Translations under genes and position numbers: made by a program
Notes under the pieces: generated by a model
Seen by the model: the letters and a program-made list of their open reading frames with translations, nothing else
Told to the model about the DNA's origin: nothing
The model's database searches: none
Source of the DNA: Parafrankia discariae
GTDB taxonomy: Bacteria > Actinomycetota > Actinomycetes > Frankiales > Frankiaceae
Reading direction: 5' to 3'
Assembly (NCBI RefSeq): GCF_000373365.1
Contig: NZ_KB891103.1
Coordinates: 57,474-121,473, forward strand
Length of the DNA: 64,000 nucleotides
Part shown: positions 45,392 through 53,995 of the stretch, piece by piece
Layout of the letters: the number at the start of each line of letters is the position of its first letter
How positions within the stretch are numbered: the first letter of the stretch is position 1

Positions 45392-46737
45392 AGAAGGAGT
45401 GAATCACCGTTCGCGGCTTCGGGCCACGGCACGGCCCCGATTCGGCCCGTATGTACCAACCCGATCGGGCCTGGGCCTGGTCGCGCCGCTCGCCCGGCCG
45501 GCCCGGGAGGGCGCGCGGCCGGAAAATGTTCCCGGAGAAATTCCGGCCGCATTGATACCGATGGTGGCCGTGCACTTCCGACGGCACACCGACATGACGA
45601 AGCACCGGCCTGCCGACGCATACCGGCCGACTATCCGAGCGCCCTTCGGATACGCCCAGATGTCATCGGCGCCCGCCCGTGCGGCTCACATCCAACGCCA
45701 CCCGATGCCGCCAGGCACGGACACCATCGCCGCCGTGCCACCACCACCGCTGCCGATATGCAACCGCGGGACGGCGTGCGCCCGTGATATACGACGGCGC
45801 GATATACCGCGGTGGACGGACAGCGACTTTCCGACCCGTCTTTTCTACCACAGGCCCGCTTAGCGGTGCCGACCGCAATGCCCCGGCCCGGTGCTTCACC
45901 ACCGTTTACCCGGGTGGGCTTCCCGCCCATCGGTTGCGCAGGGTCACCCCGGTGCCAGTCACCCACGGGTCCGCCGGGCGCCCCACGACGGCGCCACGAA
46001 CAGCGCTTTGGGCGTCCCTCACCGGTTTCCCGCCCGCGAGGACGGCGGTCCCGGGGGCCGACGCCCATCGACCTGATCGTCACTTTGAGTATCACTTACA
46101 GACGCTCGGGCAGATGTCAACAGGGTCACGGTGGCCTCGATGCATTCACATGGTCGCGCCAGGCAGCACGGCGCTACCATGCCGCCGCACGCCACCGCGT
46201 GCCGTCGCGACCGCGGCACGTCGGCGCCGGCGCGGCCGGACGCCGCCGGCGCCGCCGGACGGCGGCGCCGGAACGGGCCGCGCGGCACGCCCGGGCCGCG
46301 GTGGCCGGACCCGCCCCGGCCACCGCGGCCCGGCCCGGGACCGGATTCGAGGCGTTCACCGGCCCGACCCCGCGGCCGCTATCCGGCGTATCACCCACGG
46401 ACCGGCCATCCGCGCACCGCGCCGTCGGTCGGATTTGCCGAACGGCCTCGAAGTGGCCGGTCACACAGCTTCCGTCGATTGACCCACCGGTCTGGCCACG
46501 GGCGAAAGACACCCCGACACCCACGCGACGGCGGGCCCGATTCACACCGGGAGCAATTCGGCCGCCGGGCCGACGCCGAAAGAACCACAGGCACCCGTCG
46601 GGTGAAACAGCCCGCGGCGCAACTCGTATGCTCTTCCCCTGCCGGGATTCGACGGATCAAAACCGAATACCGTCACCAAACACGGTCCCGGCGGGGTGCC
46701 GTCGCATCGGCGGCGACGGGGGAATGGAAACTGGCGG
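45392..46737. other. 1.35-kb region without a convincing gene
   Basis: Between tetR and the double diguanylate cyclase. Several long frames exist (for example 45812-46741 and 45679-46482 on plus) but their products are Arg/Pro/His-rich, match nothing I know, and lack ribosome sites. gatatac occurs twice within 20 bases at 45786-45808. Bases 46060-46130 are AT-richer and might be a promoter. A decayed gene or long regulatory region is possible. Confidence 0.45.
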
Positions 46738-49700
46738 ATGACCATGGGCGACCGGCGACACCGGATGACGCCCGGTGACCGCGCTCGACGGCGGGTCGAG
46801 CGGCGGCGGGTCGAGCGTGAGCGCCGGCTGGCCAGGTGGTCGTTCGGCCGCGGCCGGCTGGCCGGTTGGCCGCTGGTCAGCGGGCTGATCGCGATCCTCG
46901 TCCTGAGCGGCGTCGCGCTGGTCGGCGGCAGCCGCTGGCTGTCCGGCATCGAACGGGACCGGCTGGCGAACCGGGTGAGCCTGATCGGCAACCTGGCCAC
47001 CTGGGAGTCGACGGTCGACGACCCGGCCGCCCTGCGGGCCGTCGTCGACCGGACGGCGTTCGACCCCCACGATCAGGTACGCAACCATCAGCTCGCCGCC
47101 CAGTTCCAGATCACCCCGGGGGGCGACACCACCCTGCTGGTGGCGCTGCTCGACCACGCCGGAACGCTCCTGTCCGTCCGGCCGGCCCAGGGTGGGGTCG
47201 AGCCCGAGGATCTCGGGCCGGCCTGGGCGACGGCGTGGAGCGGCGGCAGCGCCGTCTCGCCGGTCTTCAAGCTCAACGGGCAGGTGGCCCGGGCCACCGT
47301 CGTCCCGGTCGGCGGCCCGCGGCCCTGGGCGGTCCTGGTCAGCGTGTCCACCGAGGAGTCGGAGCGGCAGCTCGGCATCGGCATGGGCACCCTGCTCCGG
47401 CTACGTGGACAGGGCGCCGTCTCCACCCTCGACGCCCGCGGCATCGCCGTGGTCTCAACCGATCTCTCGCTGCCCGGGACGAGGGTGCTCGACCCCGCCG
47501 AGCTCAGCGCGGCCTGGCGCTCGGCGAACCGCACCCGGGTCTGGACGACCGGCGGCGAGGACGGCCTCACCCACATCGCCGCCGCCCAGCCGGCGACCGG
47601 GTACACGACCTACCTGGTCCAGCCGACGACCCGGCTCTACGCGGAGCTACGGGAGCAGCGGTCGCACCGCAACATCACCCTGCTGGGGGTGACGATGGCC
47701 GCGGTGCTCTCGATCGCGGTCGTCGGGCTGCACGAGGAGACTCGGGCCCGGCGCCGGCACGGGAAGCTGAGCTCGTTGCTGGCCGCCACCCGGGACATCA
47801 TCATGACCGTCTCGGCCACCGGCCGACTCGAGTACGTCAGCCCCGCCGTGGCGACCCGGCTCGGCCACGATCCGGCGGCGCTGCGCGGGCGGCCGCTGTC
47901 CGAACTGATGCGCGGTGGCGACGCCGGACGGGTCGCCACGCTGCTCGACGAGCCGGTACCGGCGACCGTGATGAACGTCCGGCTGCTGTCCACCGCCGGA
48001 CACGAGCACTGGTTCGACGTGTCGGCCCGACGCCTCGCCGACGAGACGGACTCGCCGCGGGCGATCCTGACCTTCCACTCGATCGAACGGCGCAAGTCCC
48101 TGCTCGACCAGCTCGGGTTCCAGGCCGGGCACGACCCGCTGACCGGGCTGGCGAACCGGGCGACCTTCGACGAGCGGCTCACCGACGCCCTCGGGAGCCA
48201 GCCGACCGGCGGCGCGCTCGCCCTGCTGTACATCGACCTGGACCACTTCAAGCCGATCAACGACACCTACGGCCACGCGGCCGGCGACCGGGTGCTGACC
48301 GTCGTGGCGAGCCGCCTCACCGCCGCGGTCCACGCCACGGCCACGGCCCACGCCACGGCTGGGGCTGGGGCTGGGGCTGGGGCTGGGGCTGGGAGCACTG
48401 TCAGCCGGTTCGGTGGCGACGAGTTCGGCGTCCTGCTGCCCGGCGCGGACAAGACCGCCGCGGGCGCGGTCGCCGCCGGCGTCGTCGCCGCGCTGGGTGA
48501 GCCGATCGACCTGGACGAGACCAGGGTGACGGTCGCGGCCAGCGTCGGGGTGGCCATCGCCCGCGGGACGTGCCGGCCCGAACAGCTGCTGCGGGCCGCC
48601 GATCAGGCGATGTACCAGGCGAAGGCGGCCGGCCGGGGCCGGTACTCGATCGGCGTCGTGGCAGAGGCGGAGCCCGACCCGTCCGAGGTGGCCGCGACCG
48701 CTCCCCCGATAACCGCGGCGGCGGCCCAGACGCCCGGGGCGCCGGCCGCGGGGAGCCCGTCCGCCGCGCCCCCACCGGCCGGACGGCCCCGGCCCCGGCC
48801 TCGGGGCCGGGGCCGGGGCCGAGGTCCGGCCCGCCCGCCCGCCGCGCTGCGGCACCGGCTCGCGGCGGCGATCCCGTCCGCGACCGTCGTCGTGGTGCTG
48901 CTGGGGACCGTGACCGCCGGGCTCGAGATGGAGACCACGGCCCGGGACAAGGCGCAGAAGCAGCGGATCGACGCGGGCATCGAGCTCGTCACCCGCGTCG
49001 CCGAGTACGCCCACGCGCTGAGCGACCCCGGGCGCCTCACCGGGGTCGTCTCGGACATCCCCTGGCCGCTCGAGGACCCCGCCGCGCTGAGCGAGGTGTT
49101 GCGGGTGATGGGGGACTCAGCGGTCGCCGGCCCGGGCTCGCTGCTGGCCGTCATCGCTCTCGACGGCCGGCCGCTGGCTACCGAGCCGCCCGGCGCGGCC
49201 ATACCGATACCAGCCGACGCCGACCTCTGGGGCAACGCCAGGCGCACGGGGGCGCTCACCCCGATGATTCCCGTCAACGGCCGCTCCAGGATCTGTTCCA
49301 TCGTGCCGATCCTGCGCGGCGGGTCCCCGGCGGCGCAGCTCCTGCTGTGCCCGACGAACGTGCTGCCCGCCGCCCGGACGCTGCGTTCCATGAACGGCCT
49401 GTCCGGGGATCTCGGCCGGGGCGGCATCTCGGTGCTCGACGTGCACGGCCGGGCGGTGCTGTCCTGGGACGAGGCGCTGGTCGGCGCGACGCTGGTCGAA
49501 CCGGCCGACCTCGAGAAGGTCCGCGGCGGCCGACCCGGCCTGGTGCGCTCGGCCAGCCGGCCGGACACGATCGCCGTCGCCACGGCGATCCCGGGCGGCG
49601 GGTACGTCCTGCTGGACCAGACCGCCGACCTGCTCCAGGTGAGCCTGCTGGAGTACCGCTCGGTCGGTGACGGGCTGCTGTTCGGGATCATCGGGGTCAC

Positions 49701-50919
49701 CGTCATCGGGCTGGCCGTGGCCAACCGCCGCCGGGAACGCGCGGTGCGCCAGGACTTCGAGCAGCTCGACATGCTGTTGCACGGCGCGCACGACATCGTC
49801 ATCCTGCTCGACCGGGCCGACCGGCTGGATTTCGTGAGCGCCGCGGCGGAGCCGCTGCTCGGCCGGGACAGCCAGGAGATGCTCGGTCACGACCTGCTGC
49901 GCTACGTGCATCCGGAGGACCGGGCGGCGGTCCGCGAGTTCCTCGCCGGCCCGACCGGTGACCCGCCGGGCGACCCGACCGCCGACCCGACCCACGACCC
50001 GGCGGACGGCCGGGCGCTGCAGGACATCCGGCTCGAGGCGCACGACGGCAGCCACCGCTGGTTCGACATCGAGGCGACGGCCTGCGACCCGCGGGCGCCG
50101 GCCACCCGGGCCCGGGGCCCGGTGCTGACCTGCCGGGAGATCGGGGAACGGCGCGGCCTCACCGAGCAGCTGCGCCGGCGGGCCCGGCACGACCCGCTGA
50201 CCGGGCTGCCCAACCGGGCCGCGCTGGCCGAGCACCTCGACACGGTCGCCCGGCGCCGGACGGCGTACGCGGTCCTGCTCGTCGACCTGGACGCCTTCAA
50301 ACCGATCAACGACAGCTTCGGCCACGAGGTGGGCGATCATGTGCTGCGGGTGGCCGCCACACGCATCCGCCGGGCCCTGGCCCTCGACCCGGTGCCCGCG
50401 CCCGCTCCCGGCGGTACCGCGGACGCCGGGGGTCGGCCCCGGTTCCGCCGCCGGCCGTCGTCCTGGTTCGGCGGCGAGCTGGGCGGGTCGTGGAACCGGC
50501 TCGAACAGGGCGAGGTCTTCCGGGTGGGCGGCGACGAGTTCGTCGCGGTGTTGGCCGGCCCCGCGACCGCGCTCGCCGGCGGGCTGGACGTCGAGGCCGT
50601 GGCCCGGCAGGCCGCCGACCAGATCACCGCGCTCGTCCGGGAACCGATCCACGCGGGCGGGCGGCTGGTGACGGTGGGTGCCACGGTCGGGATCGCGCTG
50701 TCACGCGGGACGGCCGCTCCGGAGGCCGTCCTGCGCCTCGCCGACGCGGCGATGTACCAGGCGAAGCGGTCCGGGCGCGACGGCCGGCCGCCGGGGGGGC
50801 CGCTGCGCACCTCCCCACCTGGCAGGCCGCTGCGCCCCACCGCCGCCGAGCCGGCCCCCGGTGCCGCGGGCGGGCAGCCCGCGACGCCGGCGGACCCCGA
50901 AGCCGAGCACGCGTTGTGA
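46738..50919 (+). CDS. Double membrane diguanylate cyclase: (TM-sensor-TM-PAS-GGDEF) x2
   Basis: 1393 residues from ATG 46738 (start uncertain; frame open to 46696). Unit 1: helix at about 45-68, extracellular sensor to about 310, helix 312-330, PAS (TRDIIMTVSATGRLEYVSPA), GGDEF with RFGGDEF at 558-563. Unit 2: after a Pro/Arg/Gly-rich linker, helix 705-727, sensor, helix 977-996, PAS (AHDIVILLDRADRLDFVSAA), GGDEF with VGGDEF near 1264. Both halves share HDPLTGLxNRA and LDxFKPINDxxGH. Both cyclase sites look intact and should make c-di-GMP. This reads as a head-to-tail duplication in one chain, giving a built-in dimer of cyclase domains. The sensors differ: unit 1 has TPGGDTTLLVALLDHAGTLL, unit 2 LLAVIALDGRPLATEPPG. 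Confidence 0.9.
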   Translation: MTMGDRRHRMTPGDRARRRVERRRVERERRLARWSFGRGRLAGWPLVSGLIAILVLSGVALVGGSRWLSGIERDRLANRVSLIGNLATWESTVDDPAALRAVVDRTAFDPHDQVRNHQLAAQFQITPGGDTTLLVALLDHAGTLLSVRPAQGGVEPEDLGPAWATAWSGGSAVSPVFKLNGQVARATVVPVGGPRPWAVLVSVSTEESERQLGIGMGTLLRLRGQGAVSTLDARGIAVVSTDLSLPGTRVLDPAELSAAWRSANRTRVWTTGGEDGLTHIAAAQPATGYTTYLVQPTTRLYAELREQRSHRNITLLGVTMAAVLSIAVVGLHEETRARRRHGKLSSLLAATRDIIMTVSATGRLEYVSPAVATRLGHDPAALRGRPLSELMRGGDAGRVATLLDEPVPATVMNVRLLSTAGHEHWFDVSARRLADETDSPRAILTFHSIERRKSLLDQLGFQAGHDPLTGLANRATFDERLTDALGSQPTGGALALLYIDLDHFKPINDTYGHAAGDRVLTVVASRLTAAVHATATAHATAGAGAGAGAGAGSTVSRFGGDEFGVLLPGADKTAAGAVAAGVVAALGEPIDLDETRVTVAASVGVAIARGTCRPEQLLRAADQAMYQAKAAGRGRYSIGVVAEAEPDPSEVAATAPPITAAAAQTPGAPAAGSPSAAPPPAGRPRPRPRGRGRGRGPARPPAALRHRLAAAIPSATVVVVLLGTVTAGLEMETTARDKAQKQRIDAGIELVTRVAEYAHALSDPGRLTGVVSDIPWPLEDPAALSEVLRVMGDSAVAGPGSLLAVIALDGRPLATEPPGAAIPIPADADLWGNARRTGALTPMIPVNGRSRICSIVPILRGGSPAAQLLLCPTNVLPAARTLRSMNGLSGDLGRGGISVLDVHGRAVLSWDEALVGATLVEPADLEKVRGGRPGLVRSASRPDTIAVATAIPGGGYVLLDQTADLLQVSLLEYRSVGDGLLFGIIGVTVIGLAVANRRRERAVRQDFEQLDMLLHGAHDIVILLDRADRLDFVSAAAEPLLGRDSQEMLGHDLLRYVHPEDRAAVREFLAGPTGDPPGDPTADPTHDPADGRALQDIRLEAHDGSHRWFDIEATACDPRAPATRARGPVLTCREIGERRGLTEQLRRRARHDPLTGLPNRAALAEHLDTVARRRTAYAVLLVDLDAFKPINDSFGHEVGDHVLRVAATRIRRALALDPVPAPAPGGTADAGGRPRFRRRPSSWFGGELGGSWNRLEQGEVFRVGGDEFVAVLAGPATALAGGLDVEAVARQAADQITALVREPIHAGGRLVTVGATVGIALSRGTAAPEAVLRLADAAMYQAKRSGRDGRPPGGPLRTSPPGRPLRPTAAEPAPGAAGGQPATPADPEAEHAL
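48361..48390. repeat. 6-base microsatellite next to the first GGDEF motif
   Basis: Five copies of ggggct encode a Gly-Ala run directly before STVSRFGGDEF, inside the cyclase fold. The run is preceded by a ccacggc-type repeat coding ATATAHATA. Length changes would be in frame. Confidence 0.9.
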
Positions 50920-51072
50920 CAAAAACCGGAACATCGGACATGCGGTTTCGCCGGTTGCGCCGTCCAGTGTCAGGGTCGTGCCGTATGGTGGCGCCGTTCG
51001 GGTGACAGACGGCGAGACGGCCCTGGTTCGGGGCGACCGAGGTGGCGTGTGCGGAACCCAGGCGGAGGCGAG

Positions 51073-51483
51073 ATGCGCACCCACGGCCGGCCGCGAGCGC
51101 TCGTCGTCGACGACCACGAGATGATCCGGCTGCTGGTGGCCCGGGTGCTGTGCGACGGCGGCTGGTCCGTCGAGACGGCGGGCGGCGTCGCGGAGGCGCT
51201 CGCCCTGCGGCCGCTCGACTTCGACGCGCTGGTCATCGACACACGGCTCGGTGCCGAGCGGGGCACCGAGCTGCTCGCCGCCCTGCGCCTGGACGATCCG
51301 CTGGTGCCGCGCAGATGCCTCATCCTCGCCGGCGCGTCCACCGACCCGGCGCCGGACGACGTCGCCGTGCTGCTCAAGCCATTCCGGGCGGACGACCTGC
51401 TCAACGCGGTGAACAGGCTCTCGGGCCGGCCCACGATCGACGGCGGACCGCCGGGCGGTGGGCTCCGGCGGCGGACCGGATGA
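51073..51483 (+). CDS. Single-domain response regulator
   Basis: 136 residues from ATG 51073, four bases after GGAGG. A receiver domain alone: Asp13 and Asp14 (VVDDHE), phosphate-acceptor Asp56 (ALVIDTRLG), a Thr/Ser switch in ILAGAST and Lys102 (LLKPF). No output domain follows, so it passes phosphate or binds a partner. Four-base overlap with the kinase-like gene. Confidence 0.9.
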   Translation: MRTHGRPRALVVDDHEMIRLLVARVLCDGGWSVETAGGVAEALALRPLDFDALVIDTRLGAERGTELLAALRLDDPLVPRRCLILAGASTDPAPDDVAVLLKPFRADDLLNAVNRLSGRPTIDGGPPGGGLRRRTG

Positions 51484-52157
51484 CCCAGTCCGGGACGGCC
51501 GGCGACGCGCGGGTCGCCGACCGCCTGATGTTCCTCATGATCGCGCTCCAGGAGCGCGCGAACCGGGCCCTCGTCGAGGAGCTCCACGACGGTCCGATGC
51601 AGGAGCTCACCGCGGTCCTGCTGTCGCTGGCGAGCCTGCGCCGCGGCCTGCCGGCCGAGGCCGCCGCGCGGATCACCCAGATCGAGACCCGGCTGCGGGA
51701 CGCCGCCACCGCGCTGCACCGGCCCCCACCGCCGTTCCGCCCCGGCAACAGCGCCCGGCAGATGCTCGAGCTCGGCCTGATCCAGCGGGTGGAGGGCGTC
51801 CTCGTCGACCGGCTGTACACCAGCCTGGACATCGACGTCGCCCCGCCCGTGGTCACCGAGGTCGCGGTCGTGCTGGCGACCGTCCAGCTCCTGCTGCAGG
51901 AGAGCGACCCGCTGGAGCGCCCGGCGCGCGCGCTGGTGGCGGTACGGACCAGCGCCGAGCACGTCGAGCTGGCCCTGCGGGTCGCCTACGCCGACGGGGG
52001 CCGTTCCGGCGCCGCCACCGCGGGCCGGCTGGAACGGCTGCGGCAGGTCGCGGACGTCCTCGGTGTCCGGCTGAGCCCGGACTCGGCCACCAGCGCGTGG
52101 TCCGCGGCGGTGCGGCTGCCGCGGGCGCCGTCCCCGGCCGGGCAGGTGGGCGGGTAG
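51480..52157 (+). CDS. Histidine kinase-like DHp protein without a clear ATPase domain
   Basis: 225 residues. Residues 25-75 match the HisKA_3 phosphoacceptor helix of NarX/DegS-type kinases: LVEELHDGPMQELTAVLLSL with His36. The C-terminal 120 residues contain a helix-strand region (EVAVVLATVQLLLQESDPLERP, VAVRTSAEHVELALRVAYADGG) where an ATPase domain would be, but the N, G1 and G2 boxes are missing. It may be a phosphotransfer protein or a receiver-binding partner rather than a working kinase. It is translationally coupled to the receiver protein. Confidence 0.78.
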   Translation: MTQSGTAGDARVADRLMFLMIALQERANRALVEELHDGPMQELTAVLLSLASLRRGLPAEAAARITQIETRLRDAATALHRPPPPFRPGNSARQMLELGLIQRVEGVLVDRLYTSLDIDVAPPVVTEVAVVLATVQLLLQESDPLERPARALVAVRTSAEHVELALRVAYADGGRSGAATAGRLERLRQVADVLGVRLSPDSATSAWSAAVRLPRAPSPAGQVGG

Positions 52158-52187
52158 GCACCTCGCGGGCTGGACGGGTGGGCGCCG

Positions 52188-53873
52188 TCAGTCGGCCCGG
52201 GGCCAGGTCTGCATGCCGAACGGGGAGAAGGGGCCACCGGGAGCGTCGAGGACCTCCCGCACCTTCGACAGCAGCACCCGCTCGGAGAACGGCTTGGTCA
52301 GCAGGGCCAGCCCCGGGGCGAGCGTCCCGTTCTGGGCGAGCACGGGCTGGGCGTAACCGGACATGTAGAGGACGCGCAGGTCCCGTCGCCGCTGGCGGAT
52401 CCGCTCGGCGACCTCGCTGCCGAGCAGCTGGGGCATGACCACGTCGGTCAGCAGCAGGTGGACCTCCTCCCGCGTCGTCGCCGCCAGCGCGATCGCCTCG
52501 GACCCACTCGCCGCGGTGATCACCTGGTAGCCGTTGCGGGCGAGGATGCGACGGGTGAGCTCACGCATGGCCGGCTCGTCCTCGACCACCATGATCGTCT
52601 CACCGCCGAACAGCTCACCGTCGGCGAGCTGCTCCTCGACCACCGGGACGGCGCCGTCCACGGCCGGCAGCAGCGCGCTGACGGTGGTGCCGACGTTGAG
52701 CGTCGACAGGATCTCCACATGCCCGCCCGCCTGCGTGATGATCCCGTAGACGGTGGCCAGGCCCAGCCCGGAGCCCTCGCCCTTCGCCTTGGTCGTGAAG
52801 AACGGCTCGAAGGCGCGCGCGGCGACCTCCGGGGCCATGCCCGTCCCGCTGTCGCTGACCCGCAGGTGCACGAAGCGCCCGCTGCGCGGCCCCGGGCGGG
52901 CGGCCGCCGTCTCGTCGTCGACGCTCACGTTCGAGGTGTCGATGGTGAGCGTGCCGCCGCCGGGCATCGCGTCCCGCGCGTTGACGGCGAGGTTCACCAG
53001 CACCTGCTCGATCTGGCCCACGTCGGCCAGCACCGTCCACAGGTCCGGGTGGGCGGAGGTGTGCAGGTGCACCCGCTCGCCGAGGGTGCGGCGCAGCAGC
53101 TGCTCCATGTCGTGGACGACCTCGTTGAGGTCCAGCGGACGCGGCTGGACCACCTCACGCCGGCCGAAGGCGAGCAGCTGGTGGGTCAGCTGGGCGGCCC
53201 GGTCGGCCGCCCGCTGGACCTGTTCGATGTCGTGGCGGACGGACTCCCACCGGCCGCCCTGCTCCTTGGCCGCCGCCGCGACGACCTCGCCGACGAAGGC
53301 CGTGTAGTTGATGATCACAGCGAGCAGGTTGTTGAAGTCGTGCGCCACGCCGCCGGCGAGCTGGCCGAGGCTCTCCAGCCGCTGCGACTGGTGCAGCTGC
53401 ACCTCCAGCCGTTCCCGCTCCGCCTGCGCCCGCAGCCGCTCCCGCTCCGCCTGGGCCTCCAACCGGTCGGTGACGTCCCGGATCGCGGCCGAGACGAGCA
53501 GTCCGTCCTCGGTCTCCAGCGCGGACAGGGAGATCTCGGCGGGGAACTCCGTACCGTCCCGGCGCCGCGCCGCGAGCTGCATGCCCGCGCCCATCGGCCG
53601 CGGCCGCGGATCACCGAAGTAGCGGGTGCGGTGCCGCGGGTGCAGGTGCCGCGCCGACTCGGGGACGAGGATCTCCATCGGTTGCCCGACGAGCTCCTCC
53701 CGGTCGTACCCGAACAGCCGCTCGGCCTGCGCGTTCACCAGTGCGATCCGCCCGTCCGGCCGCACGCCGACGATCGCGTCCGGCGCGGCGTCCAGCAGGC
53801 TGCCGGGCGGCACGTCGGCATAACCCGCCAACAAGTACCCCCAGACCGTGAACGACGTGTCACGCAATGACAC
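52188..53873 (-). CDS. PAS-containing hybrid histidine kinase
   Basis: 561 residues from GTG 53873. PAS at about 22-138 (PDAIVGVRPDGRIALVNAQA, RRRDGTEFPAEISLSALETE), a heptad-like Glu/Arg coil 138-165, DHp with His178 in GGVAHDFNNLL, ATPase domain with N box (NLAVNARDAM, Asn298), DSGTGM and GSGLGLATVYG, and a C-terminal receiver with Asp477 (LLLTDVVMP). Cytoplasmic, no helix in the membrane. The phosphate probably moves from His178 to Asp477 and then to a separate protein. It is convergent with the receiver/kinase-like pair; their stops are 30 bases apart. Confidence 0.92.
   Translation of the reverse strand: MSLRDTSFTVWGYLLAGYADVPPGSLLDAAPDAIVGVRPDGRIALVNAQAERLFGYDREELVGQPMEILVPESARHLHPRHRTRYFGDPRPRPMGAGMQLAARRRDGTEFPAEISLSALETEDGLLVSAAIRDVTDRLEAQAERERLRAQAERERLEVQLHQSQRLESLGQLAGGVAHDFNNLLAVIINYTAFVGEVVAAAAKEQGGRWESVRHDIEQVQRAADRAAQLTHQLLAFGRREVVQPRPLDLNEVVHDMEQLLRRTLGERVHLHTSAHPDLWTVLADVGQIEQVLVNLAVNARDAMPGGGTLTIDTSNVSVDDETAAARPGPRSGRFVHLRVSDSGTGMAPEVAARAFEPFFTTKAKGEGSGLGLATVYGIITQAGGHVEILSTLNVGTTVSALLPAVDGAVPVVEEQLADGELFGGETIMVVEDEPAMRELTRRILARNGYQVITAASGSEAIALAATTREEVHLLLTDVVMPQLLGSEVAERIRQRRRDLRVLYMSGYAQPVLAQNGTLAPGLALLTKPFSERVLLSKVREVLDAPGGPFSPFGMQTWPRAD
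53857..53873. promoter_or_regulatory. 6-5-6 inverted repeat over the hybrid kinase start
   Basis: gtgtca and tgacac flank cgcaa. The outer arm includes the GTG start codon itself, so a protein bound here would block translation initiation or the 5' end of the gene. Short arms make chance possible. Confidence 0.35.
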
Positions 53874-53995
53874 ATGTTAGCCCGGAGGGCGCGGGACGAT
53901 CGACCGCGAACGGGTATCAGTCGGGCCCGGCCGCGATCATCCCAGCAGGTGCCGAGGTCAGCGTGCCCGGGTGCCCCGCCGAGCCGCCGCCGCGG

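Noticed and set aside
45812-46741. 309-residue plus-strand open frame before the double cyclase
   Set aside because: Arg/Pro/Thr-rich, no known family, no ribosome site, and overlapping frames on the same strand are equally open.
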